Below are positions 24,410 through 31,277 of a stretch of 41,327 nucleotides of DNA, one piece after another. This DNA is from a virus. Below the pieces are notes generated by a model. The model saw only the letters and a list, made by a program, of their open reading frames with translations, searched no databases and was not told where the DNA came from. The DNA lies in IMG/VR virus record IMGVR_UViG_3300035670_006618, positions 1-41,327 of that record. One strand, written 5' to 3'. Position 1 is the stretch's first letter; each line of letters begins with the position of its first letter. The translations under genes and the position numbers were made by a program.

Positions 24410-25909
24410 TTATGAGTATCGCCCAACTTTATTTCCACGGTCGGCTTTAAAGGACTTCTCCCGCGCTTGGTCGTAAGCGAGAATGTCGCGCTCTTTAAAC
24501 GTCCACAGTTTAGGACGTGACACAATCGCATAGGCAAGCGCATCACAAATGTGGTCCTCTTGATCGGTATCCCATCCCTTTTCAGGGTCGCGTTCGTCTA
24601 ATTGTAAATCCGGTACGGTTCGCCAGAAATGCTCACACGTTGGAAACACGTACAGGCCGGGTTGTTCCCCGTCTACCGCAGCAATACGATTACGGAGTTC
24701 AAGATAGTTCGCCATACGATCTTTACGGGACTTTTCCATAGACACGGGGTTCTTGGTCTTCTCCGCTTTCTTTAATCTTGCGAGTTCCTTCATAAAGTTC
24801 TCTGCCGCACTCGGTCCGTCGTGTTCAGCCCACATAGCACTGTCTGCAATACGATAATCAATTGGCTCATTTTCTCGGTCGATCATCTTACGGGCGACCT
24901 CCCATGATTCTTCTCGTGTCCCTGTATCGGGTTTCGTGCAGCCGTACAGTTCACGATAAACAATAATGCTCCCCTTGGCTATAAGTCTTTCTTTCCAGTT
25001 ATCACGGGCCTTAAGCACTAACGTATCGTCTACCACAGCGCACCAGAGTATTGCGTATGGCTTGGCTGTTCCCCAGTCCATTGAGGTAAATTTTGTCCAA
25101 TGTTCGGGAATTTCAAATGTTCTAACCATGTGACGATTGCGAGACAGCTTTTCAAACGCGGCTCCCGCTACAATGTCCCAATCCCCCTCTAGCCACGCTC
25201 TTACGAGTTCAGGTGACCCAATCATCTGAAGGTTGGCAACATAGCCCGGATCGGATTCCATAAGAAGTTTGTTATCCGTTAGGCGTGATGGGATATATAC
25301 ACGATCTCGGCTAATCGTTTCCCCTGTAAATGGGTTATTGAATTCTGATTTAATTATCTTCCATCCGGCAGGGGCGGGATTGATATATCGTTCCTTCACC
25401 CATCCATGCCCAACACCGCCGGGGTTTCCGGTGGCTCTAAAGCCGACAGGCACACCGTTGGAGCTTCTAAGTGTAGCAATGAGTTTTAAGATCGGGTCGG
25501 GCCTTGGGAAGTTGCCGATCTCCTCAACGTATACCCTAGTGTAAGCATGACCCTGATAGTTATTCGCATCGTTGTCATTCTCTAAATATGCAAATCGTAA
25601 TCGTGCGCCATCGGGAAACCGCCAGAGCTTATCCTGTTCATTGTACTTCGCACCCAATGGTCCATAAAGAGCCTTTGATCTTTCAATGGTGTCTATGAGT
25701 TCAGTACGTTTACGGCGTACCATTAACCCAGAGGCATTCGCACCATATCGTCCGGCGTGAGCCACCCAGTCACCCAACATCCCGTCAGTCTTACCACCAC
25801 CACGGCTTCCACCAAAGAACACCTCAAAGACTGGGCATTGTATTAAGGCGGTCTGAGGGCCGGGCTGGGGCTTCCAGATTACTGAAGTGTCGTGTGATTG
25901 CTCTGCCAT
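24410..25909 (-). CDS. terL: Terminase large subunit
   Basis: 499 residues. The ATPase domain has Walker A GGSRGGGKT at 33-41, Walker B VYVEE at 126-130 and a coupling ATGNPGG at 159-165. The nuclease domain begins near SMDWGTAKPYAI with D278, with a second acid at D356 in RIADSAMW and a terminal DHICDALAYA helix. It pumps DNA into the head through the portal and cuts the concatemer. Its start overlaps the small terminase gene by 31 bases. Clear assignment; headful or cohesive-end mode cannot be told. Confidence 0.93.
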   Translation of the reverse strand: MAEQSHDTSVIWKPQPGPQTALIQCPVFEVFFGGSRGGGKTDGMLGDWVAHAGRYGANASGLMVRRKRTELIDTIERSKALYGPLGAKYNEQDKLWRFPDGARLRFAYLENDNDANNYQGHAYTRVYVEEIGNFPRPDPILKLIATLRSSNGVPVGFRATGNPGGVGHGWVKERYINPAPAGWKIIKSEFNNPFTGETISRDRVYIPSRLTDNKLLMESDPGYVANLQMIGSPELVRAWLEGDWDIVAGAAFEKLSRNRHMVRTFEIPEHWTKFTSMDWGTAKPYAILWCAVVDDTLVLKARDNWKERLIAKGSIIVYRELYGCTKPDTGTREESWEVARKMIDRENEPIDYRIADSAMWAEHDGPSAAENFMKELARLKKAEKTKNPVSMEKSRKDRMANYLELRNRIAAVDGEQPGLYVFPTCEHFWRTVPDLQLDERDPEKGWDTDQEDHICDALAYAIVSRPKLWTFKERDILAYDQAREKSFKADRGNKVGRYS

Positions 25910-26178
25910 TGCTCGGCTGACTCAATAGGGGCAGGGAGAGCCATAACATACTTCTGGGTGACTTCCCCAGTGTGTTCCATTGCCTTGAGGTCAGGGAGAA
26001 TCTTCGACAATAATCCAAGTGCTGCACGGACTTGAGACTGGTCCATGTACTTCTTAGCAAAGTCTGGGTCTGTCGGATATGTATATATATGATTATTAAT
26101 GCGATTAATTAGCTGACTCGCTTGTATTTTGAGGCGAGTTTCTTCATCGTGTCTGATCTTACCTGTACGTGCGGCCAT
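25879..26178 (-). CDS. terS: Terminase small subunit
   Basis: 99 residues, helical and basic at the N-terminus. The central QVRAALGLLSKILPDLKAME is typical of small terminases from this kind of phage, which recognise the packaging site and load the large subunit. Its SD AGAGGG lies five bases before the ATG, and a full-consensus promoter lies 30 bases further up. It overlaps the large subunit gene by 31 bases. Confidence 0.8.
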   Translation of the reverse strand: MAARTGKIRHDEETRLKIQASQLINRINNHIYTYPTDPDFAKKYMDQSQVRAALGLLSKILPDLKAMEHTGEVTQKYVMALPAPIESAEQWQSNHTTLQ

Positions 26179-26204
26179 TATACCCTCTAATCGGTTCAGG
26201 TGGT

Positions 26205-26232
26205 ATTATACCCTACTGGCTATGCGTGTCAA
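26205..26232 (-). promoter_or_regulatory. Consensus sigma70 promoter for the terminase genes
   Basis: On the minus strand TTGACA (26227-26232) and TATAAT (26205-26210) match consensus fully, with 16-base spacing. It overlaps the end of the coiled-coil gene and would start a transcript near 26198, just before the small terminase. This is the strongest promoter I see in the window. Confidence 0.75.
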
Positions 26233-26470
26233 ATCTCTTCTTGAGCACCTTAAGCTTCGTGATTATGTCTCGGCTTCTGTTGATCTCCGCCTGAGATTCG
26301 TCCATGCGCTTCTTAAGATGCCTAATAGTATCCAGATGGTTTTCGACATTGGCTTCTTGAATGATAAGCTGCTGATGGACAAGTATTGTTACGTATTCAT
26401 CATCAAAAGGCTCCGTGGAAGCTTCTAGCTTCTCTTTCTTTAGAGATGGCATGCGATATGAGTCTAGCAT
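26213..26470 (-). CDS. Coiled-coil hypothetical protein
   Basis: 85 residues, mostly one predicted coiled coil (NHLDTIRHLKKRMDESQAEI and onward), with no enzymatic motif. AGGTGG lies six bases before the ATG. It precedes the terminase promoter, which overlaps its 3' end. A packaging or regulatory accessory role is only a positional guess. Confidence 0.6.
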   Translation of the reverse strand: MLDSYRMPSLKKEKLEASTEPFDDEYVTILVHQQLIIQEANVENHLDTIRHLKKRMDESQAEINRSRDIITKLKVLKKRFDTHSQ

Positions 26471-26512
26471 TTATATCCACCTGAACTTCGGCAATGGCTC
26501 GTCTCGTGTCAT
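26471..26512 (-). CDS. Possible 13-residue peptide
   Basis: A very strong ribosome site (GAGGGGAA) directly precedes an ATG for MTRDEPLPKFRWI, and the stop abuts the next ATG. It may be a real micropeptide or a translational-coupling leader for the coiled-coil gene. Low confidence because of its length. Confidence 0.25.
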   Translation of the reverse strand: MTRDEPLPKFRWI

Positions 26513-26538
26513 TTCCCCTCAGGATGGTCCGTGGCCGT

Positions 26539-26739
26539 TTATGGTAACTGATTCCCGGCGTATTGATAAGCGTCTTCTAATGCCCCTACAGCCTTATCAA
26601 TAAACACCCGAAACCCGGGGTCGTTTTCATACACCACATGGGCGCATAGGGCTTGCTGTACCTGTTGGGACTGGATATGCACCCGGTCGAGAATCTCCAG
26701 CTTGTGGGCCTTGGTCAACTTCTTCCTGAACATACTCAT
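26539..26739 (-). CDS. Small hypothetical protein
   Basis: 66 residues from ATG 26739 (MSMFRKKLTKAHKLEILDRV), chosen because AGAGG sits five bases upstream; a GTG at 26742 would add one residue. The N-terminus is basic and the rest helical and Gln/Ala-rich. It follows the gene-poor, hairpin-rich stretch. Not recognised. Confidence 0.55.
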   Translation of the reverse strand: MSMFRKKLTKAHKLEILDRVHIQSQQVQQALCAHVVYENDPGFRVFIDKAVGALEDAYQYAGNQLP

Positions 26740-26742
26740 CAC

Positions 26743-27211
26743 AACCTCTAACCCTATGTTGGGCCTTATGTTAATAGACAGGCAACGCGGCTTTCATTCT
26801 AAGTCTAGGCCGCACCTTCGCCACGCCGCACTAGTTCTGCGCGTAATCTACTCTGCTTCGCTGGTTGTCACCTGTCTTTGTCTAACCCCTGAGAGAACAC
26901 TAGGCATGCCTGTTCAAACGGGGGCTAGGCAGAGATAGGCACTTATAGTCAGAAAGGTGGGGCTGTTTTCTATGGCGATAGCACCCCAAGCCGCCGGTTC
27001 AGGAACCACAATACTAATGCGTTTGCAACCACACTTTCATGCTTCAAAGGGGATTATAAGCCCCCAATTACCTGTCCAAGAGAGTGCTTCCACTGCCCGA
27101 GTTACCAAAGGGCACAACCCTACGGATAGGGAAGAGCAAACCAGAAGCACTTTCTTCGATAGGCCGACTTGACGAACAGTAGCCGTTACGCTCAAAGGCC
27201 GGAACTACTGC
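26743..27211 (-). other. Gene-poor hairpin-rich stretch, possible structured RNA
   Basis: About 470 bases without a convincing gene on either strand. It holds several inverted repeats: an 8-bp stem (27083-27090 with 27144-27151) enclosing two 5-bp hairpins at 27094-27114 and 27118-27131, CTATGGCGATAG at 26970-26981, and AGACAGG at 26776-26782 with CCTGTCT at 26871-26877. A promoter at 27338-27365 points into it. No T-run terminator or tRNA was found. Leader RNA, antitermination element or independent ncRNA are all possible. Confidence 0.45.
27053..27079 (-). promoter_or_regulatory. Possible promoter inside the hairpin-rich stretch
   Basis: On the minus strand a perfect TATAAT at 27053-27058 has TTGGAC at 27074-27079, 15 bases upstream. 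The -10 also lies in a GGGG/CCCC hairpin. The short spacing makes this weaker than the other promoters. Confidence 0.3.
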
Positions 27212-27316
27212 TCATCGAGTAGGCTCCAACTGTTTGTCTATGCGTTGGCCACGAAAAATAAATTGGGCAGGTTCCCATGATTTACGACCTTTGGGCATTA
27301 GTAGCGGAACGGTCAT
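27212..27316 (-). CDS. Possible 34-residue protein
   Basis: ATG 27316 lies about 15 bases after the predicted start site of the 27338-27365 promoter and would encode 34 residues beginning MTVPLLMPKGRKSWEP. A weak AGGTAG lies upstream. It is basic and soluble. It could be a leader peptide for the structured stretch that follows. Low confidence because of length and weak ribosome site. Confidence 0.3.
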   Translation of the reverse strand: MTVPLLMPKGRKSWEPAQFIFRGQRIDKQLEPTR

Positions 27317-27337
27317 GCGCTCTACCTGTCCGGTTGT

Positions 27338-27365
27338 ATCATACACTACCATCTGGTGTTGTCAA
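27338..27365 (-). promoter_or_regulatory. Near-consensus promoter reading into the structured stretch
   Basis: On the minus strand TTGACA (27360-27365) and TATGAT (27338-27343) are 16 bases apart, at the end of the 72-residue gene. The transcript would start near 27331 and run through the hairpin-rich region toward the packaging genes. Confidence 0.65.
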
Positions 27366-27557
27366 TGGGTTATCTGCTATTTCTGCGATGTTCGACAATT
27401 TTGGGTCAACCTCGAAATATTCTCCCTTTTCATGGAAAACTGGATTTCCACTTGTCGGGGAATACCCGAATAGTGTTGCAAATCTATTTCTGCTGAAACC
27501 GACGAAATATATTCTCGGCACGATCTCGTATACTTTACCTATGGTGTATTTGGTCAT
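27339..27557 (-). CDS. Small hypothetical protein
   Basis: 72 residues (MTKYTIGKVYEIVPRIYFVG onward), beta-rich and aromatic. The start overlaps the previous stop as ATGA, with GGAGATAG upstream. It is the last gene of the coupled small-gene chain. A promoter for the downstream region is embedded in its 3' end. Not recognised. Confidence 0.55.
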   Translation of the reverse strand: MTKYTIGKVYEIVPRIYFVGFSRNRFATLFGYSPTSGNPVFHEKGEYFEVDPKLSNIAEIADNPLTTPDGSV

Positions 27558-28009
27558 TCTATCTCCTTAATGGCTTGGTCGCGCACATATTGAATTGCCT
27601 TTTTCGCATCGGCGTATGTCGCTGCCGTCATGTCCTCAACCTCGGCGATAAGAACATCACTCGGCTCCTGCATCATCTTCTCGGTGAACTTAAGCGCGAA
27701 ACGGATGGCATCAACTTGTCTAGAATGCCCGTTGTTCAGCTCATCTCTTTCGATAACGCGTTCGATGAAATCATATGCCGCCGCAAAGTCGTGTTTTACT
27801 TGGGTCATTCCTTCCTTCGGGGCAGTCTCAATCGGCAACCACCCGCCGTTTAGCTGCTTTTCCAGCGCGGATCGGATCGTTTCTTTATGCTTTTGTCGCC
27901 ATCCCCAAGCCGCATAAGCTACGTCATCTTCTGTATACGAGTCTTGCTTGAGAAATTCTGGGTTATCCCAATCATATAAGGCCTTGCGTGTGTCGTCGGT
28001 GGTGGTCAT
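27554..28009 (-). CDS. Hypothetical protein with a DUF551-like GGWLPIETAPKEG motif
   Basis: 151 residues from ATG 28009; the ATGA overlap with the upstream 50-residue gene and the GGGAG before it favour this start over ATG 28027. The GGWLPIETAPKEG segment resembles the short Trp-Pro-Ile motif of phage DUF551 proteins. The remainder is helical. Such genes are frequent in early small-gene clusters of proteobacterial phages and have no known biochemical role. Confidence 0.6.
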   Translation of the reverse strand: MTTTDDTRKALYDWDNPEFLKQDSYTEDDVAYAAWGWRQKHKETIRSALEKQLNGGWLPIETAPKEGMTQVKHDFAAAYDFIERVIERDELNNGHSRQVDAIRFALKFTEKMMQEPSDVLIAEVEDMTAATYADAKKAIQYVRDQAIKEIE

Positions 28010-28158
28010 ACAATTTCTCCCATCCATTTGAGTGCATCAACGTTGTAACAAGTCCCTTGACCTTCGCATAATTCACATTCTGGCTCTGCACCCCCGTGGC
28101 AACAAGGGCATATAACAAAAACGTGCGCATCTTCCGAGTGGCAGGGCTTTCCAGTCAT
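28006..28158 (-). CDS. 50-residue Cys-rich zinc-binding-type protein
   Basis: ATG 28158 to TGA 28006. The product has C6, the CPCC and CELCEGQGTC patterns and a histidine in CCHGG, so it could fold around zinc like a DnaJ-type or rubredoxin-type knuckle. It is linked to the next gene by an ATGA overlap and is preceded by GGAG. Possibly binds nucleic acid or a partner protein. Confidence 0.6.
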   Translation of the reverse strand: MTGKPCHSEDAHVFVICPCCHGGAEPECELCEGQGTCYNVDALKWMGEIV

Positions 28159-28167
28159 CCCATGCTC

Positions 28168-28494
28168 CTACTTGCTGGCCGCTTCGGCTAATGCGCGGAG
28201 TGTTTTCATTATAACGGCATCACCACTTCCACTGTCCAAACCAAGAACATACTCGATTTGTTTATCGATCCACATCATCGCCCCCTGCGCCTCCTCTTTG
28301 GTGACGACTGCACGGATGTATTCGGCTACTTCTGGTGCATCTTTGGCCATTACAAGGTCAGACCCATCCCTGTTGACGGAATACACGCTTTTTTCTGTAT
28401 ATACGCGGTCTCTATCGGCCCATATTCTGTGGTCAGGCATCGGAGAGCTTTGCTCTATCGCGCTAGTCGCGCTCTTGTCTTGCGTGGTCATCAT
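28168..28494 (-). CDS. Hypothetical protein of the small-gene chain
   Basis: 108 residues, acidic and helical (KDAPEVAEYIRAVVTKEEAQ). Two consecutive ATGs at 28494 and 28491 could serve as start, with AGGTGA upstream. It follows directly on the preceding stop. No family recognised. Confidence 0.55.
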   Translation of the reverse strand: MMTTQDKSATSAIEQSSPMPDHRIWADRDRVYTEKSVYSVNRDGSDLVMAKDAPEVAEYIRAVVTKEEAQGAMMWIDKQIEYVLGLDSGSGDAVIMKTLRALAEAASK

Positions 28495-28728
28495 TCACCT
28501 GTCCTTTCTGGGCGTTGTGCGCTCGTGTTCTGAAATCAACATTTCTGCGTGTTCTATATCATTTACCTTTATAGGCGCATCGTTATTGATAATAAGAACA
28601 TCGCTCCCAAGTTTTGCGGAATGCGTTACCTTATCGTATGGCTCCAATCTCTGATAGGTATATTCCGCCTTTTCCGTGCGGACACACCACACATTGAAAT
28701 TAACTTGATCCCAATTAAGACCCGTCAT
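28495..28728 (-). CDS. Hypothetical protein of the small-gene chain
   Basis: 77 residues, soluble, with a basic C-terminus (SEHERTTPRKDR). GGAGGG lies close before the ATG, and the start overlaps the previous stop by four bases. Function unknown. Confidence 0.55.
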   Translation of the reverse strand: MTGLNWDQVNFNVWCVRTEKAEYTYQRLEPYDKVTHSAKLGSDVLIINNDAPIKVNDIEHAEMLISEHERTTPRKDR

Positions 28729-28979
28729 TTTCCCTCCTGTAGTCGCGCCGCAGCGTCTCCGTTGTCAGAGATTGCCTTAAGTAAAGCTGGCTCATATTCA
28801 GATGGCCTAAAAATCTGCCACCATTTTTCGCGCAAAGGTTCAGGCTTATATCCTTCTTCAAACGCCTCAAGGTATCCAAGATAACGCGAATGTTCCATTG
28901 ACTTTGGACTCTCTATTTTGAAAGACCAGCTCACACCATCAATGTCAACAAGAACCTGTGATATGTAATAATTAGCCAT
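28725..28979 (-). CDS. Hypothetical protein of the small-gene chain
   Basis: 84 residues (MANYYISQVLVDIDGVSWSF onward), mixed alpha/beta, with an acidic EEGYKPEPLREKWWQIF stretch. It overlaps both neighbours by four to eight bases. Not recognised. Confidence 0.55.
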   Translation of the reverse strand: MANYYISQVLVDIDGVSWSFKIESPKSMEHSRYLGYLEAFEEGYKPEPLREKWWQIFRPSEYEPALLKAISDNGDAAARLQEGK

Positions 28980-29325
28980 TGTCGTCTCCGTTGTTTATAC
29001 GCTTCGATAGCTTGTCCAAAGCGGCTTGCATGTATGACAGATATTCGTCTCGGATGAACCATCGTGTTTCTTCTGGATTGCCGCCGACACCAAGAGCATC
29101 TTCTGGAACGTGAGCCTTTATCGTTGCGATAGCGTGACCCAAAGCCTCGTGCGCTTCGGTGAGCAATTCCTGTGGGTCTGCTTGCAGCGCGGCTCGGATT
29201 TCAAGCATCCATTCCTTTGGCACAATGTAGCTGTCGCCTTTCATGCCGCATCCGTTGGCCATTTCAAGAGCGCGTTGTTTCCTCGCGTCCGTTACCTCGA
29301 CTGGCTTGGCGTTACTGTCCGTCAT
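28972..29325 (-). CDS. Hypothetical protein of the small-gene chain
   Basis: 117 residues, helical (KEWMLEIRAALQADPQELL, SYMQAALDKLSKRI). The overlapping starts and stops on both sides indicate coupled translation. The composition resembles small accessory proteins of proteobacterial phages. No motif with a known role. Confidence 0.55.
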   Translation of the reverse strand: MTDSNAKPVEVTDARKQRALEMANGCGMKGDSYIVPKEWMLEIRAALQADPQELLTEAHEALGHAIATIKAHVPEDALGVGGNPEETRWFIRDEYLSYMQAALDKLSKRINNGDDNG

Positions 29326-29540
29326 GACCGCACCTCAATAATACGAACCTTCACGGCTCTGGCCCCTTCAACTCGATACCAATATTTCCATGACGCCCAT
29401 CTGCTTTCAGGTGTATATCCTTCGAGAAATGATTTAATCGCCCCTGATTTTGAATACGATGTGCAGACCAACGCTCCGTTGGCGTGTTTGATGGCCCAGT
29501 AGTCATTCATACTGTATCTGTTCCATTTTTTCTTGCTCAT
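29322..29540 (-). CDS. Small basic hypothetical protein
   Basis: 72 residues, Trp/Tyr/Lys-rich (MSKKKWNRYSMNDYWAIKHA), basic, no membrane helix. It resembles short phage proteins that bind nucleic acid, but there is no signature. ATGA-type overlaps occur on both sides. Confidence 0.5.
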   Translation of the reverse strand: MSKKKWNRYSMNDYWAIKHANGALVCTSYSKSGAIKSFLEGYTPESRWASWKYWYRVEGARAVKVRIIEVRS

Positions 29541-30094
29541 TTCGTTTCTCCTGTCGGGGTGTCCGTCCCCTGTGCCTCGATTGCATCAAGCGCATTTTGC
29601 CACGGGCAGTTTGCGTTCGAGTGTTCGCCAATATCGACATTGCACATTACAGCAATTTTCTTTGCCAGCTTATCGGCCATGTCGTGATAATGGTCGCGTT
29701 CTTCAAGTGACTTTTCGTGGTCTTTGCGTTCGCGTTCAAGGGCGGTCTGCGTCCCCTGTGGTGCGGTAACGCGTGGCTTAGGCTTTACAAGAACAGAGAT
29801 TGCTTTTGCACCGTCTTTTCCAGACATTCTTTCGGCTTGCGCTTCTTCTTCGGCTTCTTCCTCAGTTTCAAAGAAAATGCGACCATGAATTTTGCCTTGG
29901 TATTCCACCCCCCATAGGTGTTGCCATGCGGTTTCTGTTGCGCTCTGGCTGGCGCGGTAATGTTCTCTTGCTGCATCCCATATTTTTAAAAAGCACTCCA
30001 TTTGGTGTTCATCAAATGCGCTGTGCTTGCTCGGGTCAAGAAGCCAGTCCGTGTGTTCAAGGGCTGTCAGAAGGTCAATCGGTTTGTCGGTCAT
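29537..30094 (-). CDS. Early-region phage protein with GEHS..NCPWQNAL motif
   Basis: 185 residues from ATG 30094, preferred to ATG 30124 because it gives an ATGA overlap with the upstream gene and follows GGGAGAAAAAG. It has a central Glu/Ala-rich coiled-coil segment and a C-terminal IGEHSNANCPWQNALDAIE, a motif common in accessory proteins of proteobacterial phages. No known biochemical activity. This gene is one of the better hints of a proteobacterial lineage. Confidence 0.6.
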   Translation of the reverse strand: MTDKPIDLLTALEHTDWLLDPSKHSAFDEHQMECFLKIWDAAREHYRASQSATETAWQHLWGVEYQGKIHGRIFFETEEEAEEEAQAERMSGKDGAKAISVLVKPKPRVTAPQGTQTALERERKDHEKSLEERDHYHDMADKLAKKIAVMCNVDIGEHSNANCPWQNALDAIEAQGTDTPTGETK

Positions 30095-30249
30095 CTTTTT
30101 CTCCCAAGGTGAAACTTTCCGCATACGGTGCAGCGATAGGCGTTAGCTGTCGATCCGTTCTTGCGCCAGAAATATATCTGGCTTTTAACAGCCTGTTCTG
30201 CCGTGTCGTAGCCTTTCTTCTTCCGACATACACGTTCTGCGTTTGTCAT
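30091..30249 (-). CDS. 52-residue protein with a Cys pair
   Basis: From ATG 30249 (MTNAERVCRKKKGYDTAEQA); the upstream ATG at 30357 would bury it in the previous gene. It ends YRCTVCGKFHLGRKR, a CxxC plus His knuckle typical of tiny phage proteins that bind nucleic acid or metal. One-base overlap with the membrane protein upstream. Confidence 0.6.
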   Translation of the reverse strand: MTNAERVCRKKKGYDTAEQAVKSQIYFWRKNGSTANAYRCTVCGKFHLGRKR

Positions 30250-30383
30250 CAGCACCACTCCCCGGCGTTGGTTACACAATTGGAATAATCCCGCACGACC
30301 AGTACCCCTAGGGTTATCGGGAGGGCTATCCCTGAAAAGATGAGAAGTGCGAGACAAACCACCTGCGTTGTATGCTTATTCAT
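30249..30383 (-). CDS. 44-residue single-span membrane protein
   Basis: Starts at ATG 30383, preceded by AGGAGATTGAA, giving 44 residues with one hydrophobic helix (VVCLALLIFSGIALPITLGV) and a short C-terminal tail carrying two cysteines. It opens the coupled chain behind the promoter at 30413-30440. Could act on membrane physiology or superinfection; a holin is possible but unsupported. Confidence 0.55.
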   Translation of the reverse strand: MNKHTTQVVCLALLIFSGIALPITLGVLVVRDYSNCVTNAGEWC

Positions 30384-30412
30384 TTCAATCTCCTGTTTGT
30401 TTCCACGACTCC

Positions 30413-30440
30413 ACACTAGCACGCGTAATTGGGATGTCAA
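30413..30440 (-). promoter_or_regulatory. Sigma70-type promoter for the leftward small-gene chain
   Basis: On the minus strand TTGACA (30435-30440) and TAGTGT (30413-30418) are 16 bases apart at the end of the Xre gene. The transcript would start about 25 bases before the membrane-protein gene, so the chain is transcribed independently of the regulator. Confidence 0.6.
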
Positions 30441-30661
30441 CGATTATTTTGATTTGTGATAATCTTGCGTAAGTCTGCCATTACCTTATATGCGTTCTGG
30501 ATTTTATCCGACTGGTACATCTGGACGTGCCTTGCGATAATCGGTTTGCGCCCGTTCTCAAGCTCTCGGAGGTAGTCCTCACTGTAGCCCATGACGATGC
30601 TCATTTCTTTTTGAGATAGACCTAGCGTTGTGCGTATGTGCTTTAGGTGTTGTCTGTTCAT
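30437..30661 (-). CDS. Xre/Cro-family DNA-binding regulator
   Basis: 74 residues, one helix-turn-helix domain. The recognition region LGLSQKEMSIVMGYSEDYLR carries the Gln-Lys-Glu-Met of the first helix, and LENGRKPI is the usual turn after the fourth helix. It has no dimerisation or cleavage domain, so it is Cro-like. AAGGA lies before ATG 30661. It sits next to a divergent control region containing a palindrome and short repeats and is the likely lysogeny or early-gene regulator. Confidence 0.8.
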   Translation of the reverse strand: MNRQHLKHIRTTLGLSQKEMSIVMGYSEDYLRELENGRKPIIARHVQMYQSDKIQNAYKVMADLRKIITNQNNR

Positions 30662-31005
30662 GTTTCATCCTTTAGATAATAGTCCGCTTTCCGCTTGATA
30701 CCCTGATACCCACGGGCATAAAACGGTTTCCCTCTCGGGGCTAATCTCTGGCAGTGTATACCCGAACTACTCGTCTAGATGCCTTGAAAGCATATCCGGT
30801 GAGTCATTCCGCCTGATCCACCCGTAGACGAGGATGGCCCGTTATCAAGAAGCGGTTCGGATGCGGTCATAGTCTAAGCGTACATTTGACCGGGGCGGAA
30901 ATCTCGTCATGTAACCAAGGATTGCTGATGTCCCCCAGTTATCGGAGCAAAGACCCCCACTGCCTATCTGGTTTTACGTTGAAGCCAGCAAACCTAGGGT
31001 GACAT
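30662..31005 (-). other. Long untranslated leader of the Xre gene
   Basis: About 340 bases with no credible gene. On the minus strand it would be the 5' leader of the regulator mRNA from the promoter at 31006-31034. It contains an 8-bp stem (30770-30777 with 30825-30832) enclosing two small hairpins at 30779-30793 and 30798-30822, a three-way-junction shape like the one at 27083-27151 but without sequence identity. No known riboswitch was recognised. Confidence 0.4.
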
Positions 31006-31034
31006 ATCAGAACTAATTGGAAGGGTATTGACAA
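31006..31034 (-). promoter_or_regulatory. Possible leftward promoter for the regulator
   Basis: On the minus strand TTGTCA (31029-31034) and TCTGAT (31006-31011) are 17 bases apart. The -35 box is on the same TTGACAA bases as the rightward promoter, so the two are back-to-back and should compete for polymerase. Confidence 0.45.
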
Positions 31035-31056
31035 ATGAGCTGTGGGGTATTATAGT
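31028..31056 (+). promoter_or_regulatory. Strong rightward promoter for a small RNA
   Basis: TTGACA (31028-31033) and TATAGT (31051-31056), 17 bases apart. Transcription would start near 31063, immediately before a short segment that ends at an intrinsic terminator. Confidence 0.65.
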
Positions 31057-31062
31057 ACCTCT

Positions 31063-31135
31063 ATTGCTCAACTGCGTAGCCGAATTACCAGTTAGCCGCC
31101 TCGGGAATCTCACCAGAAACCCGGGGCATTTTTTT
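31063..31135 (+). ncRNA. Candidate small RNA, about 73 bases
   Basis: The segment lies between a near-consensus promoter and an intrinsic terminator and has no ATG-initiated reading frame of useful length. It has an AACTG/CAGTT hairpin followed by the terminator stem. Position between the two divergent arms of the phage control region suggests a regulatory RNA, perhaps acting on the leftward leader or early mRNA. Start site estimated from the -10 box. Confidence 0.5.
31098..31135 (+). terminator. Intrinsic terminator of the small RNA
   Basis: GCCTCGGG (31098-31105) pairs with CCCGGGGC (31120-31127), eight base pairs with one G-T wobble, and is followed by ATTTTTTT. Confidence 0.75.
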
Positions 31136-31177
31136 ATCCTATCTTCTTTTTCATGGAAATGCAAGTCCTGAATATGT

Positions 31178-31195
31178 GAGGTATTTAGATACCTC
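31178..31195. promoter_or_regulatory. 18-bp palindrome, candidate operator
   Basis: GAGGTAT and ATACCTC flank four bases (TTAG). Its length and symmetry fit the binding site of a Cro-like dimer such as the regulator at 30437-30661. No second copy was noticed. Confidence 0.45.
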
Positions 31196-31277
31196 TTGGT
31201 ATGAAGCTTTAAGCGTTGTAGTGAGCGGCCATAGCACGCGAACGTAAAACAACGCGCAAAGCAAGTAACAAGCTCTA

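Noticed and set aside
27234-27343. A tRNA-like D-arm pattern (GGTAGAGCG) on the minus strand
   Set aside because: No T arm or acceptor pairing follows; the bases are explained by the promoter and a small reading frame.
30662-31005. Short leftward frames of 21 and 31 codons inside the leader
   Set aside because: They lack ribosome sites, have poor composition and overlap predicted stems; a structured leader is a better explanation.
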